From: Magicicada septendecula
Lineage: Eukaryota > Arthropoda > Insecta > Hemiptera > Cicadidae
Reading direction: 5' to 3'
Assembly: GCA_034769895.1 (NCBI GenBank)
Contig: CM068373.1
Span: 435,345,080-435,409,079, forward strand
Length of the DNA: 64,000 bases
The notes under the pieces are model-generated. The model was given only the letters and a program-made list of their open reading frames with translations, did not search any database and was not told where the DNA came from. Shown in pieces: positions 35,423-45,249 of the stretch (the stretch's first letter is position 1; every line of letters begins with the position of its first letter). The translations under genes were made by a program, and so were the position numbers.

Positions 35423-37392
35423 AAACCCCCTCAATGAAAGGTTTGGTGTCGAGACACAAAACTTTCATTGACTCATTCATACTTTTCTAAAAGGATCAGT
35501 TCAGATATGTGCCACAACCCCCTGTAGTGTTAATATAAAAAAAATCTCAATCACTTACCCTTGGTCCTATAGTGTTGATCGTACCTGTCTGACCTTACTG
35601 GACTTCTCCTGAGAGATCCCTACACCATAAGGCCATGAGGCACTTTACGCTCCTGTTCTGACGCTCAAGCCAGCGCAGGACCGCGGTCACAACACCATAA
35701 AACTCTGAAACATTCAATACAAAATTTTAAAATAGTGGCCTTATTCATCTACATATCCGTAACTGATATGTTTCCCCTTAGATGCATTGGTTTGTGATTT
35801 GAGGCATTGGTTTTATTCATTTATAAAATTTCAAACAACTCAAAATTTATACCAAGATTTAAACAGATAATCCTTATACTTTTCAACACTCCTATATATT
35901 TTTATCAATTGCCCTGACTCCAGTCAATATCAATTTACTTCTCTCATCATAAGAAATTATACTCTTATACTAAACACAAAATGAATTTTTTACTCTCAAA
36001 CAACAACTACTATTTTTATTCATTTATTTCAAATAACATCAGTATATCTAATTATCATGGCAGCACTTCAAAACTATCTAAATTTCTTTACTCATTTTCT
36101 TTACTTTAATTTTCCCCTTATTTATAACAGAATCATTTCCAGAGATTTGTTACCCTAACATAAAATTTAATATTATTACCGTCACTAACCTTGTAGTAAC
36201 CTCCTGACCTATTGTACCCTTAACATAATAAAACATTGTACATTAAACATTAAACACTAACATTGAACAATTCACATTAAACAATTTATATTTACACAAC
36301 TTGTATAAAACTTTAATAAGACATTACGGTTTCAACTTTCTATTAACTTTTATTATTTAACATTTGTTTAGATCAGATTCTATAAAACAATTTCAAATTT
36401 ATCATCAATCCCTCTGTTACATTACCTTTCTACCATGAATTTTCCTTTTCTAACCCTTTTATCCTTACTAGTTTGGGAGACTCTCTATTATTCACTATTT
36501 TCTCTATCTTATTTTGGCATTCGTCAACCTAACCTTACTACCCATTTTTCTCTACTAACAACCGCTTCTAACCATTAACATATTATGACACCAATATCTC
36601 TATAATAACCCCTTTCACAAATCCTATTTAAAACCTCTGGCACCGCTCATTTTGTTTTTTTTTTTATAAGGATGTATGTTACCTACCTGGCCATACCCAT
36701 TCCTAACCATTTGCCCTCCACCAAATATCGGCAAACACTCTAACCCAAAATTTCTCCGCCTGCCACAACGCTGCACGCTGGTCCCTTGCCACGTCGCTCG
36801 TTGATCACTCCTTAACACCGGATCCTTACTACAAAATATCATCATTAACAACAAATATAATTACCATTCACATTACTCACCTCTACATATAATCACTAAC
36901 CACTGTGTCCCTAAAATATCTAACACCTCTTTATATATTATCAGCATCTCAACACTTTATTTTCCCTAACTCCCATTAACTCTATTTAACTAACTCCAAT
37001 GCCCTTATTTCTCACTATTACCCAAACTCTTTACAACATTTTCCCTTAATATACTATTAGAAAATTCATCACTTATCTACTAACAACAATACCTCTCAAT
37101 ATCCAAATCTATTACCTGCTTGATCATTTATTAACCATTAGAATCTGAATCTCATAATATCCTTTAAAATCATTATTAACTTCCTTCAATTATTTAAAAT
37201 TCTACAATACATGTTTACATAAAAAATACATAAAATACACAACAGCAAAATTACACAAATACATTGACATTAATATACACAAAAATATACAGTCCACATA
37301 ATCATTAAATCTTTTACCAAAATCAGTCATAAACAGTCCATCCTGAAAACACTGTTCACATAATTAAATGTTCATAAACACAATAAGAACAA
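35423..37392 (-). other. LtrB 3' non-coding region
   Basis: No credible ORF. It is A/G-rich on the minus strand and contains a decayed pol block around 36640-36850 (minus: GGAGTGATCAACGAGCG, GTGTTTGCCGATATT, ATGAGCGGTGCCAGAGG) like those in GypE and LtrC. The polypurine tract GAGGGGGTTTT (35423-35433, minus) adjoins the 3' LTR. Confidence 0.7.
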
Positions 37393-38440
37393 CTACCCTC
37401 CATCGTCAAATAACAATCGAATCTTAAAACTATATACATTGTTTAATATTAGGTATCTTATACTATCATTATAAATACCTATCCAATTCAAATGTTCATT
37501 ATTATCCCCAAACTCATTTAACCTGTCACGATTGGTCATTGTCCTGTCACCTCCTGTATAATAAGTCATAATTAGGTATTTTATCAAGTAATTATTGTTA
37601 TTAACATCATCTCCTACTGCTATTATATCAGCTTCAATCCAAGGTAAGTACTTACTATTATTTTCACTTCTCTTTCCACCTAACCTTTCTATAAACTCTT
37701 CATAATTTCTACTTATCTTAAAAATTTCTACTTCTCTGTTTCTCTCAATATATCTCTCACTATCATACCATCTCTCTCTCTTAAAACATCTCTCTCTTTC
37801 CACATTTGCATCAGGCACTACTATTTCATAAAAACACCTCCTGGCCTCACCAGGTACACTAACACAAAAAACTAAGGGATAAACTCTAGAGGAACCTTCC
37901 TCCTCAAATAACAATTTCGGAGTCTTTACTCCAACTATACCACTGGGAAAATTTGCCCTCTGCTCACTATACTCACTTAAACTCTCCTTACCCCCACTTT
38001 CACTCTCATCTACAACTGTCACCTCACCATTAACCTCTATTCTCATTAAATCTCACTATTACTACCAACATCCACACTATTATCTCCTATTACCATATTT
38101 TTATTTATTTTATCATAATTTCCACTACTACTTACCTTGTCATCTTTGTTCAATTCAAATTTGTTTATTACTTTCTCATTTTCTAATTCTATTTTGTCTA
38201 ACTTTGTACCTATTTCACTTAACGTTTGTCCAAATTGCAACCTTGTTTCGTAATTTCTTTTTTAATATCACTAAATTGTACATCAAATTGGTTTAATTTA
38301 CTATTCAATTGACCGTTTTGTATTTGCATTAACTGAAAGAGATCTTCCAGTGACACTTTATTTAAAATAGGCGTTGAGTTCAACACCGATGATTCTGTGT
38401 TTGTATTTTCTACATTAATGTTTTCATTATTATCTGCCAT
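37393..38440 (-). pseudogene. LtrB gag-like ORF, broken in three frames
   Basis: Reading minus: MADNNENINVEN from 38440, then a frame change near 38230, a second segment ending at 38046 with a TAATG stop/start overlap, and a third segment of 217 residues ending IRLLFDDGG at 37393. The start resembles GypE Gag. The C-terminal part resembles the LtrC ORF: RNREVEIFKISRNYEEFIE, TGGDRTMTNRDRL and KIRLLFDDGG against the LtrC forms. No known domain is recognised. Either the frame breaks are decay or the TAATG overlap allows re-initiation; the intact single frame in LtrC favours decay. Confidence 0.8.
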
Positions 38441-38592
38441 TTTGTCGTACTAATGGTACTAAATTTGTCTTATTTGCTATGTACGTCTCTTTATACTATA
38501 TGTAATTTCCATAGATAACCTCTCTTGTTATGCTTGTTTCTCTACCCTTCTACCTCCGCTTTTCTGCTTATTTATATAATCTCAATTTTATA

Positions 38593-38617
38593 TAAAGTCA
38601 CCGTTCGGGCAGCCATC
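38593..38617 (-). promoter_or_regulatory. LtrB primer-binding site
   Basis: Minus strand reads GATGGCTGCCCGAACGGTGAC directly after the 5' LTR. It is a variant of the lysine-tRNA site with the same extra base as GypE. Two further PBS-like units lie just inside the LTR. Confidence 0.75.
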
Positions 38618-38981
38618 TGTTATATTTCGAATAAAGTAAAATAATAAAGTCCCTGTTCTGGGCGCAATCTGTTATATTTCGAATAATAAAGTCCCTGTTC
38701 TGGGCGCAATCTGTTATATTACTCTTTACTTGAATTATTAATAAACGTATATGTCTGATAATTATGTATGTTTTTATTGTATTCGCATAATCTAAACCAC
38801 ACCCTTGGTGGAAACACGTGCTCGGCTCATTTACGTACATTAGGCTTTTCGGGTCCAGAGTTGCGTTAAGCAGAAAGAGGCTGAGGTGGTTGGGTATAGA
38901 AATAACATAACACACCAGATGAGGCTAACGAATGTGGTTTTATTTTGTTAAATATGTTGCAAATTGATACATGAATAACCC

Positions 38982-39256
38982 AATAACTAAATATCACTAT
39001 AATATTGACGACTCGGAACACTAAGTTTTTTATAAGTAAAAACGTAAAGTTTTACCTTACAGCCTAAACCGGCTTTCACCTATAGAAGGCTTCATCAGAG
39101 GCTGTATAGATGAAGCCTTCTATAGGTGAAAGCCGGTTTAGGCTGTAAGGTAAAACTTTACGTTTTTACTTATAAAAAACTTAGTGTTCCGAGTCGTCAA
39201 TATTATAGTGATATTTAGTTAAGTAACGGACACGTCATGGACAACGAAATCCAAGA
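38982..39256 (-). mobile_element. Penelope-derived hairpin inserted in LtrB LTR
   Basis: A 275-bp insert flanked by the 11-bp duplication ATGAATAACCC and absent from the other LTR. It is almost one long inverted repeat: arms run from ACTAAATATCACTATAAT through GTAAAGTTTTACCTTACAGC to the centre near 39095, then back. Its outer sequence (GGACACGTCATGGACAACG) recurs, reversed, at 51361 next to a similar hairpin. Variable-length target duplication and inverted terminal segments fit Penelope-like elements. Confidence 0.8.
39059..39105 (-). ncRNA. Hammerhead-like ribozyme motif in the LtrB insert
   Basis: On the minus strand: ACAGCCT, CTGATGA, a stem II segment AGCC...GGT, GAAA, a self-complementary GCCGGT core, then AGGCTGT. 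The outer ACAGCCT/AGGCTGT pair as stem I. The order CUGAUGA - stem II - GAAA - very short stem III - stem I fits the minimal hammerheads reported in Penelope-like elements. Stem II pairs best if one extra A follows the core. Activity is not shown. In the mirrored arm the CTGATGA core is damaged. Confidence 0.5.
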
Positions 39257-40233
39257 ATGAATAACCCACAATAATTATTAAAAATTCAAAATGGCGGCGA
39301 TGGTATTCCGCACTTGACCTTGTTCAAGGTTAAGTAAATATACTTTCTGATTTTATGGAAACTACTTCTTTTAGCCTTGTTACTACAACCATAAACAAAA
39401 TCATAATTCTCTTTATATTTTAATAATAATAATTGTTAACCATATTTCACAAACGAATGCCTCAGGTTATATTAAGTTGATCAACATAGGCATGCACTCT
39501 CACTTTCTCACTCTCTCACTTACTTTGACTTTACACATATTTATGAAATTTTGAGCTCATTTAGTAATTTTGAATTTAGATAATAGTTAATAAAGGGCTT
39601 TCCTGAAAATGATGTGGCGTAGACTCCTCCTTAGTTGTTCATGGCGGTTGGCAGGTGTTCAGCCGGTTTTCGTGTTGTCATGTTTCCCACTGACTCTAAT
39701 TTAAATACATTTTTGTTTGTTCACTGCTTCTACTAATACTTATTGTTAACTTTTGATACTGATTATTTCATTTTGTGAAGTAAATGTTACATTTTTGGCA
39801 GGAAACTGCCCACTGTAAACGGCAAGCGTATAGGCTCGCTGACTGCTTTAGATGAACTGGGGCGAGGCAGACACAATTATTATGTAAAACAGCGGTGTCT
39901 GACGTCATAGTGCATTGTTCTCTTCGCCAACGGCCGGTAGAACACGTAATTGTTTTATGTCGTCATTGTTTGGTGGTGACGATTTGTTTCAGTGGACCAA
40001 TGAAAAGTTTGTATTGTCAATTTTGTTGCGCCTAAACCGCCATTACGTTTGGTTAATTTCACTCGTACTCCGATGACCTTGGCTTGTCTCCCCTCGGTGA
40101 ATTTGCGTATCTGCTGGGACTTGGGTAAACTAACTTTGCCCTTGTTAATATGTAAGTTCACAATAAAATTTACAATGACAATATGCCCTATTACCATTAT
40201 TCTGGTACAGGTAAATTGGTACTGTTACATGAC

Positions 40234-41051
40234 AAGTCCCGTTACCACTTCTATACAACACCCAATGCCGTACTTCGAGGTAAATCCCCTTTTCTGCCAA
40301 CTTCCATCATAACTTACGGTCAGCTCAATCGGTTTTCAATTGTCTGTGTCGTCCAATACAGTATAAGCTTTCTGTACATCAGTCCTTGCTTGTTGTAAAG
40401 AGGTTTCAACATTTTTTACGCTTATTCTAGAAATATTTCTACAATGTAAATTATAGGCTTCAGTGTTCATCACTGGCATATTTAAAAACAAACTGAATAC
40501 ATCAAGACCCTTATGACCTTTGCCCATAGATGTAAAAGCATGGACTATTCTTCTATTTACGTCATAAGGCGGCCTCTCGAGGAGTCATGCTTCGATATAC
40601 GGCCTGATGTTTCAAATTTTATTTTATGATCACATGTTGAGCATGATATTTGAAATATATTAGCATAGCCTTTAACAACTGCTTCATTTACAACCACAGT
40701 TTTAGACAGACAGCCAGGGCAAGGAAACAGTGACAGTAACTGAATAAAATGTCTTTTATCAAGTAACATATTCTGGTGCATCATTATTATTCATAGGGAT
40801 AATTGTATTATAACTATTGTATAAAGCAAATCCTGTCTGCTTATTGTCTTGTAATAAACTATTTGATGATTCAGACAAACTATCATTAGCAATAGAAAAA
40901 ACACCATTATAATCTAATGCAGATTGGGACATAACCCTACTTGTACCTGGCTCTGCATCATTTACTCTTTCCTTTTTTCTTCCCATCTTTTTGCAATAAT
41001 CTTCTTATTTCTAAGTGACAAATTCCTTTTAGATTTTTTTACTCTTCCCAT
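40234..41051 (-). pseudogene. Mutator/Kolobok-like transposase, N-terminal part
   Basis: Minus strand, starting near 41051 with a basic MGRVKKSKRNLSLRNKK segment. Then comes a zinc-binding-like block (CPGCLSKT ... CSTCDHK) and VNRRIVHAFTSMGKGHKGL, where 'SMGKGHKGLDVF' is a family hallmark. It ends with YDGSWQKRG, holding the first catalytic Asp, just before the LtrB insertion. Several frame breaks (near 40980, 40770, 40560 and 40345) make it a pseudogene. It joins in sense to the part at 33054-34104 when LtrB and one TGAC copy are disregarded. Confidence 0.85.
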
Positions 41052-41385
41052 TTTTCACTACACTTATAAAAAGACACTGGTAACCACTTCAATTGCAAGT
41101 AGGCCTAAGAAAATATAACATAACCTGCGCTTTACTGAACAAAACCAGCTGAAGACAGAATCAGCTGACATGGGGAATCCGCTGACTACCAGGTGAAAAG
41201 TGTACCATTATTATGAATACTGTAGATTGAAATAAAAAACAATGTACTGCTACAAAATAAAACTTATTTTAATCATAATCACTATATTATATAATAATGA
41301 CAAAAATCATAAAATCTGGCAAATTTCACTATTTACACGTACTACTAGATGTTAATTTTTTTTTATGAAAATGAAAGATTTCTTT

Positions 41386-41390
<5 letters not shown>

Positions 41391-41422
<32 letters not shown>
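41391..41422. repeat. (TA)n microsatellite
   Basis: An uninterrupted TA run inside the right subterminal part of the large DNA transposon. Confidence 0.95.
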
Positions 41423-41425
<3 letters not shown>

Positions 41426-42284
41426 ACATGCTCAGGAAGGTCTGTAGAATAGAATAAGCTAATAAAAAAAAATTTCGAAATTTTTCAGTTTTTGGCGAAT
41501 TTTCACTGGTGCCTCCCCTTAAAATATTAAATATTGTGTACCTAGTTTTAAGAATTATTATAAATTTGTGCATTTTAGCCGTAATCCAATACTTCTGTAG
41601 CCAAAAGGACTTATTGACAACCCCTGGGTAAAACATTTTATTGTAAACCAACGGTACTCGCCAAGCGGCGTGTACATGACACATTGAAACTGAGCATGCC
41701 AACTGAGCAACTGTAAAAGCCGGTGCTAAATAAAATAATGTACTACTAACTAACTGAAAACTATTAAAGGGTTAATAAATATTATTATTCTGCAACGCTG
41801 TATGTTTGATTCGTACAAATTAAGATAATACATAGAAAATTATTAAAGTGAAAACAACAACCATCACAGTTAGCGAAGTCGACACTGAAAGACGGCGTGT
41901 GCCAATCAGGTGGCGAGGCGGCAATATTCAAACCAAACGCCGAGAGATACGGCTTGCCCGTAAATGGTAAGAAAAGGTACAACTCGACTCGCTACACGCA
42001 AATAACATTGACAGAAATTATTGAACTTATTAAAAACATCAATCATACACCTCTACTATACCACGAACCCAACGAGCGAGTTAAAAAACGCTCGTCACGC
42101 ACACATTTATCATACGAGTAATAGAACGAGTTACAGAAACACTATTATTAAATACCCCCACATAAAAGTTTTATTACATTATTCACAAACAGAGAGACAC
42201 TACATTTGAATTCTTTATTATATTACAATTTGATGCACAAACGGGTGGAATAATAATCGCTAAGATAGACGTTGCTTTACAAAT

Positions 42285-42304
42285 TGGCGAACCCAACAGT
42301 GGGG
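42285..42304 (+). promoter_or_regulatory. GypA-3 primer-binding-site-like sequence
   Basis: TGGCGAACCCAACAGTGGGG, following TTACA at 42277-42281. Related units recur before it (TTACAATTTGATGCACAAACG) and after it (TTACAAATTGACGTCAACAACG), suggesting a serial array of primer sites. Confidence 0.55.
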
Positions 42305-42467
42305 ATTAACGTTGATACACGGGAGACATATACAGCTATTAATTTATATTACAAATTGACGTCAACAACGTGGGGCTGAAATAATTATACCCGCAACCGT
42401 ATTACACTCGTATTCATCATTATATTACAATATACATGTATCATTCACATTTACTTGTGACTTGAAG

Positions 42468-43089
42468 CAAGGGTGTCCACAGGGGAATGTTGTGATGCAG
42501 ACTGCATCATTGAAATTTTGGGGGGAGGGGTTTGACAAAAAACTTTAGGAATGTATGAAAAATTATAACTTTGCTATCTTTGGCTGTAAACAGTTATTCG
42601 GCTAAACAATAAAAAACAGGCTCAGGTCTGCAATGGGAGATGCATGGCTTTCGAACCTTATGGTTTTAGCTTCAGAAAAAGATTTATTAGAGTTGATTCC
42701 TAATGAAGAAATAATTGATGCCTTTTCTTTATCATCATCACAGAGGAATAAGTTACTGTGCCAAATATAAGCCAAAGCAACTAGGACTTCATCAGACTAT
42801 TAGTTTTTTTCATTTTTGTCTTCATTACAATATTCTTTGTTGATATTTTGTTCTCTTGCTTTGAAATACTGTCTTACACGAATTAATTTCGTTAGATTAT
42901 TTATTTACTTATTTGTTTAATTTCAAATGAGAATTTATTTTCAACCTGAACTATTTTTAGCTTTAGCTTATTTATAATAAAACGCTTATTACAATTACAT
43001 TTTCTTTTAATTTTAAATACCTTTCTTGCAGGGGGGGTTATTAATCAAGTTTCGGTTGGTGACTCATCAAGCTTAAGGGGGCACCCCTG
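42468..43089 (+). mobile_element. Internally deleted hAT element
   Basis: Ends CAAGGGTGTCC and GGGCACCCCTG are imperfect inverted repeats of the CAGGGGTGCCC type. Flanks CTTGAAG and CTTAAAG are near-matching target copies. It contains only the last codons of a transposase. Confidence 0.6.
42633..42770 (+). pseudogene. hAT transposase C-terminal remnant
   Basis: A 45-residue stretch, MGDAWLSNLMVLASEKDLL onward, ending in a stop. It resembles the tail of hAT transposases, where an ERLS-like dimerisation helix is followed by L.LAIE..., then a short I..FA..K..R segment. It is open in frame upstream only briefly; most of the gene is deleted. Confidence 0.65.
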
Positions 43090-43559
43090 CTTAAAGAGCA
43101 ATCAATTCCACCCAAATCCAATAACTGACTATTAAAAATGAAAGAAGAAGCAAAAATTTGCAGTCAACTATTCTTAAAATTGACTCATCATAAATATTAA
43201 ATCGCAGACACATTGTTAAAAAACCCATTAATAATCATCAAACTGAATGTATTTTAAAAGAAAAGCACTTAATGTCACCTACGGTTAATGGCACATAGAT
43301 AGCATATGATGTTTTGCTTCTACATCTGTATCTTCATGGGCAAAATAATATAGACATTCACCGTTTGTTTTCTCTGCTCAGTTGTTGGACATATTAAGTT
43401 GTGTTCATTTATTTACGATTATGTTATAAGCACTGATGTTGTGATACTTATTCTCTTGTGCTTCATTTTGTTTGACTGTTGGTCTATTCAAGTGTGTACT
43501 ACATAATTACTTATTGTATAAGCTTTTGTGTAAGAAATAAGGTAGTTATAGATGGAAAG
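43090..43559. other. Unassigned AT-rich sequence
   Basis: No coding, repeat or RNA signal that I can support. Confidence 0.5.
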
Positions 43560-43715
43560 ATTATGGAATAAGTCCAGCATTTCAATTACTTGGGATGTTA
43601 TGTTACATATGGGAAATAAATTGATCTGGATGAAAAATTAAACAAATTTATGAATATGTGTGAAACAATGCACAGACATTTTAAAAATAAGACAAAGAAG
43701 GAAACAAGGGTAAGT
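43560..43715 (+). pseudogene. LINE (RTE-like) RT C-terminal fragment
   Basis: Reads FQYLGCYVTYGK, a stop, then IDLDEKLNKFMNMCETMHR and KKETRV. This matches the FKYLG ... I..RI ... KRETRL region found after the RT core of RTE/craft-like LINEs. It is cut off at 43715 by unrelated sequence carrying a Penelope-type motif. Confidence 0.65.
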
Positions 43716-43871
43716 TTTTTTAACACTGTAAATAAATCACATACACTTTTCGACACAGTTATACACAAAACAAACAATAATTCGGATCCCGCGCCAATCC
43801 CCTTCCTCTATACACCACCACCCCCCACTATACCTTCCAACCAACAAACTTTACTAGGTACTGGCAGTCTG

Positions 43872-43925
43872 TCGCAAAGCTGAAGAAGGCGAACACGACG
43901 CTGAAACGCGTTCTACATATAAAAC
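43872..43925 (+). ncRNA. Hammerhead-like motif, ACGCGT type
   Basis: CTGAAGA, AGGCG...CGCT, GAAA, then ACGCGTTC. The core CUGANGA and GAAA are present, and stem III is the self-complementary ACGCGT seen in many Penelope-like hammerheads. Stem I pairing is weak, so this may be a decayed copy. Confidence 0.4.
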
Positions 43926-44203
43926 AGACAAGTAAGTTTCACTTGAGAAAGTTTTCAATATTATATAAAGTTATAGCTAATAATCTGACACTAACTTGCT
44001 TATCTATATGGTAGAGTATTGATGACTAGATAGTATGTAAATAAATTAAGTAAATAACTTATAAGATGAAAATTTATAATATTTTAGTATCTTTTTATTC
44101 TAATGTAAAAGACTATGATGTTATGTTTCAATTCAACATCAACAATCACAGAAATACATAGACAAGAAGGTACTTCTGTTAGCATACTTCCTGTTAATCT
44201 TAC

Positions 44204-44301
44204 CATATCCCAAGTAGGAAATATATGATTGACCACTTTGTCTCGCAAATAAGATGCAATTCCTTCATAAAGGAAGAGGTCGGAATCAAAGGTAATTCCA
44301 G
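44204..44301 (-). CDS. Exon resembling M1 (gluzincin) aminopeptidase
   Basis: A 98-nt minus-strand segment bounded by TTTTTTTCAG (acceptor) and ATG|GTAAGA (donor). It encodes GITFDSDLFLYEGIASYL, then VNHIFPTWDM. This fits the M1 peptidase segment after HEXXH, where W.DLWLNEGFASY supplies the third zinc ligand (Glu in EG) and is followed by H..P.W.M. The exon begins in phase 1 and ends in phase 0. The residues before the EG differ from typical enzymes (LFLYEG, not LWLNEG). Neighbouring exons of this gene were not found, so it may be a live exon in a transposon-filled gene or a relic. Confidence 0.6.
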
Positions 44302-44869
44302 CTGAAAAAAACATGTACCATTCTTATTTTGAGCTCAAATTAAAAAGGAATATTGTATAAGCATATACATAAAAATAATTAATTTATATAATGATAACAA
44401 TTGTATATTATAATTGCATTTTGACAGACCTCGATACATTATGAGGCACATACACTAGAATAAGTTAATATGACTAAACTGCTTGTAAAATCCCATATCT
44501 ATATTTTTAAATCTTACGTGTACAAAATCCTTGGTTGTAAATTTGTAAAAGTTTTCTAATCAGGAAATTTCCTGTGACAGCCACTTGTGGACCTGCTGCA
44601 TGAAATTCTATTTAGTTTGAGCAGTGACAACTCACTCCTTCTGCTTCTGTTTCTGCTTCCTAGCAGAAACAACGTGTCTTTGTTACTGAGAGTTACTTCA
44701 AGTCTTAGTGATATACTGAATATTAAAAAGAAAAATTTAGATGTTTTCTAGATATTAATTTACAAACAAATCCACTATATGTTGTTTAGTAACTTGTTAT
44801 TGAAAGATGGAGAGTTTTACTGGGCATAAGTGATCTAGGTGTACAATGTTTTGACCAAAAATAATGTGG
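44302..44869. other. Unassigned AT-rich sequence
   Basis: Probably intronic or intergenic relative to the aminopeptidase-like exon; no other signal seen. Confidence 0.4.
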
Positions 44870-45215
44870 AAATTAATAGTTTGAGAAGATCCTGTTGGAT
44901 GTCTTTGGGTGAACCTTATAAGAAATGAGGTTATAAGGGCGCGGAAAAATGTCAAAGAAAGTATTAATGGAACAGTTGAAGAATGTAGGGTAATATGGTA
45001 TGGACACATACAGCTAATGAGCATGAGAGATGGCCTAGAAGATTACTAGAATATTGCAGGAGAAGAGGTAGACCTTGAAGAAATTCGGGATGGGTGGAGA
45101 AGGATATGAGGAGTAGTCATTTGCAGGAAACTGACTGAGAAAACAGGGATTAATAGTAGTTGAGATGTGGGATGCAGCAAATGTCTTAGGCTCTCCTTAG
45201 AATGTGGTAACTATC
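44870..45215 (+). pseudogene. LINE (RTE-like) C-terminal tail
   Basis: Reads IRNEVIRARKNVKESI, then WYGHIQLM and GRRGRP-like sequence over several frames. This is the conserved LINE tail pattern R.R..W.GH..RM...R........GR.R. Internal stops show decay. Confidence 0.6.
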
Positions 45216-45249
45216 CATAAATATTTCTTCATTCTTAAAAAAAAAAACC

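Larger units (their letters stand above)
34109..40229 (-). mobile_element. LtrB: non-autonomous LTR retrotransposon, minus orientation
   Basis: Bounded by target duplicate TGAC (34105-34108 and 40230-40233). Reading the minus strand: 5' LTR 40229-38618, primer site, a broken gag-like ORF, 1.97 kb of non-coding sequence with a fossil pol block, polypurine tract GAGGGGGT, and 3' LTR 35422-34109. There is no protease, RT or integrase. The LTRs differ at roughly a dozen positions by eye, so it is fairly young. The 5' LTR also holds a 275-bp Penelope-derived insert. Confidence 0.9.
38618..40229 (-). repeat. LtrB 5' LTR (right copy), with insert
   Basis: Matches the left LTR, apart from a 275-bp insert (38982-39256) and a 10-bp difference in the first PBS-like unit. 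The two PBS-like units are at 38618-38669 and 38670-38711. It ends CTGTTACA on the plus strand, followed by target TGAC. Confidence 0.9.
32304..41518 (-). mobile_element. Large TIR DNA transposon, Kolobok/Mutator-like, split by LtrB
   Basis: Inverted ends GGGGAGGCACCAG.GAAAA at 32304 and its complement ending at 41518. The right flank is TTAA and the left is TGAA, compatible with a TTAA target with one later change. It carries a minus-strand DDE transposase gene. It sits in GypA-3, and LtrB (34109-40229) is inserted in its gene. Without LtrB it would be about 3.1 kb. The TTAA-like flank and G-rich ends favour Kolobok; the protein belongs to the group usually labelled Mutator-like transposase in arthropod annotation. 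Confidence 0.75.
27061..42467 (+). mobile_element. GypA-3: older, diverged GypA LTR/leader, heavily interrupted
   Basis: Pieces 27061-28022, 31359-32303 and 41519-42467 are collinear with GypA-1 from about 14408 to its LTR end, but clearly more diverged. Shared landmarks are AACCTTCTATGAA, CTAGGCTCTAGGCCT, ACCATAGCAACCA, the GAAGACG-rich stretch, TGTACCTAGT, CCAATCAGGTGGCGAGGCGG and CCCGTAAATG. The gaps hold the solo LTR D and the large DNA transposon. After the last piece comes TTACA and a primer-like TGGCGAACCCAACAG. No coding region of this copy remains in the window. Confidence 0.8.

Noticed and set aside
41391-41422. CRISPR-like or origin-like array
   Set aside because: Simple TA microsatellite; no direct-repeat and spacer structure anywhere in the window.
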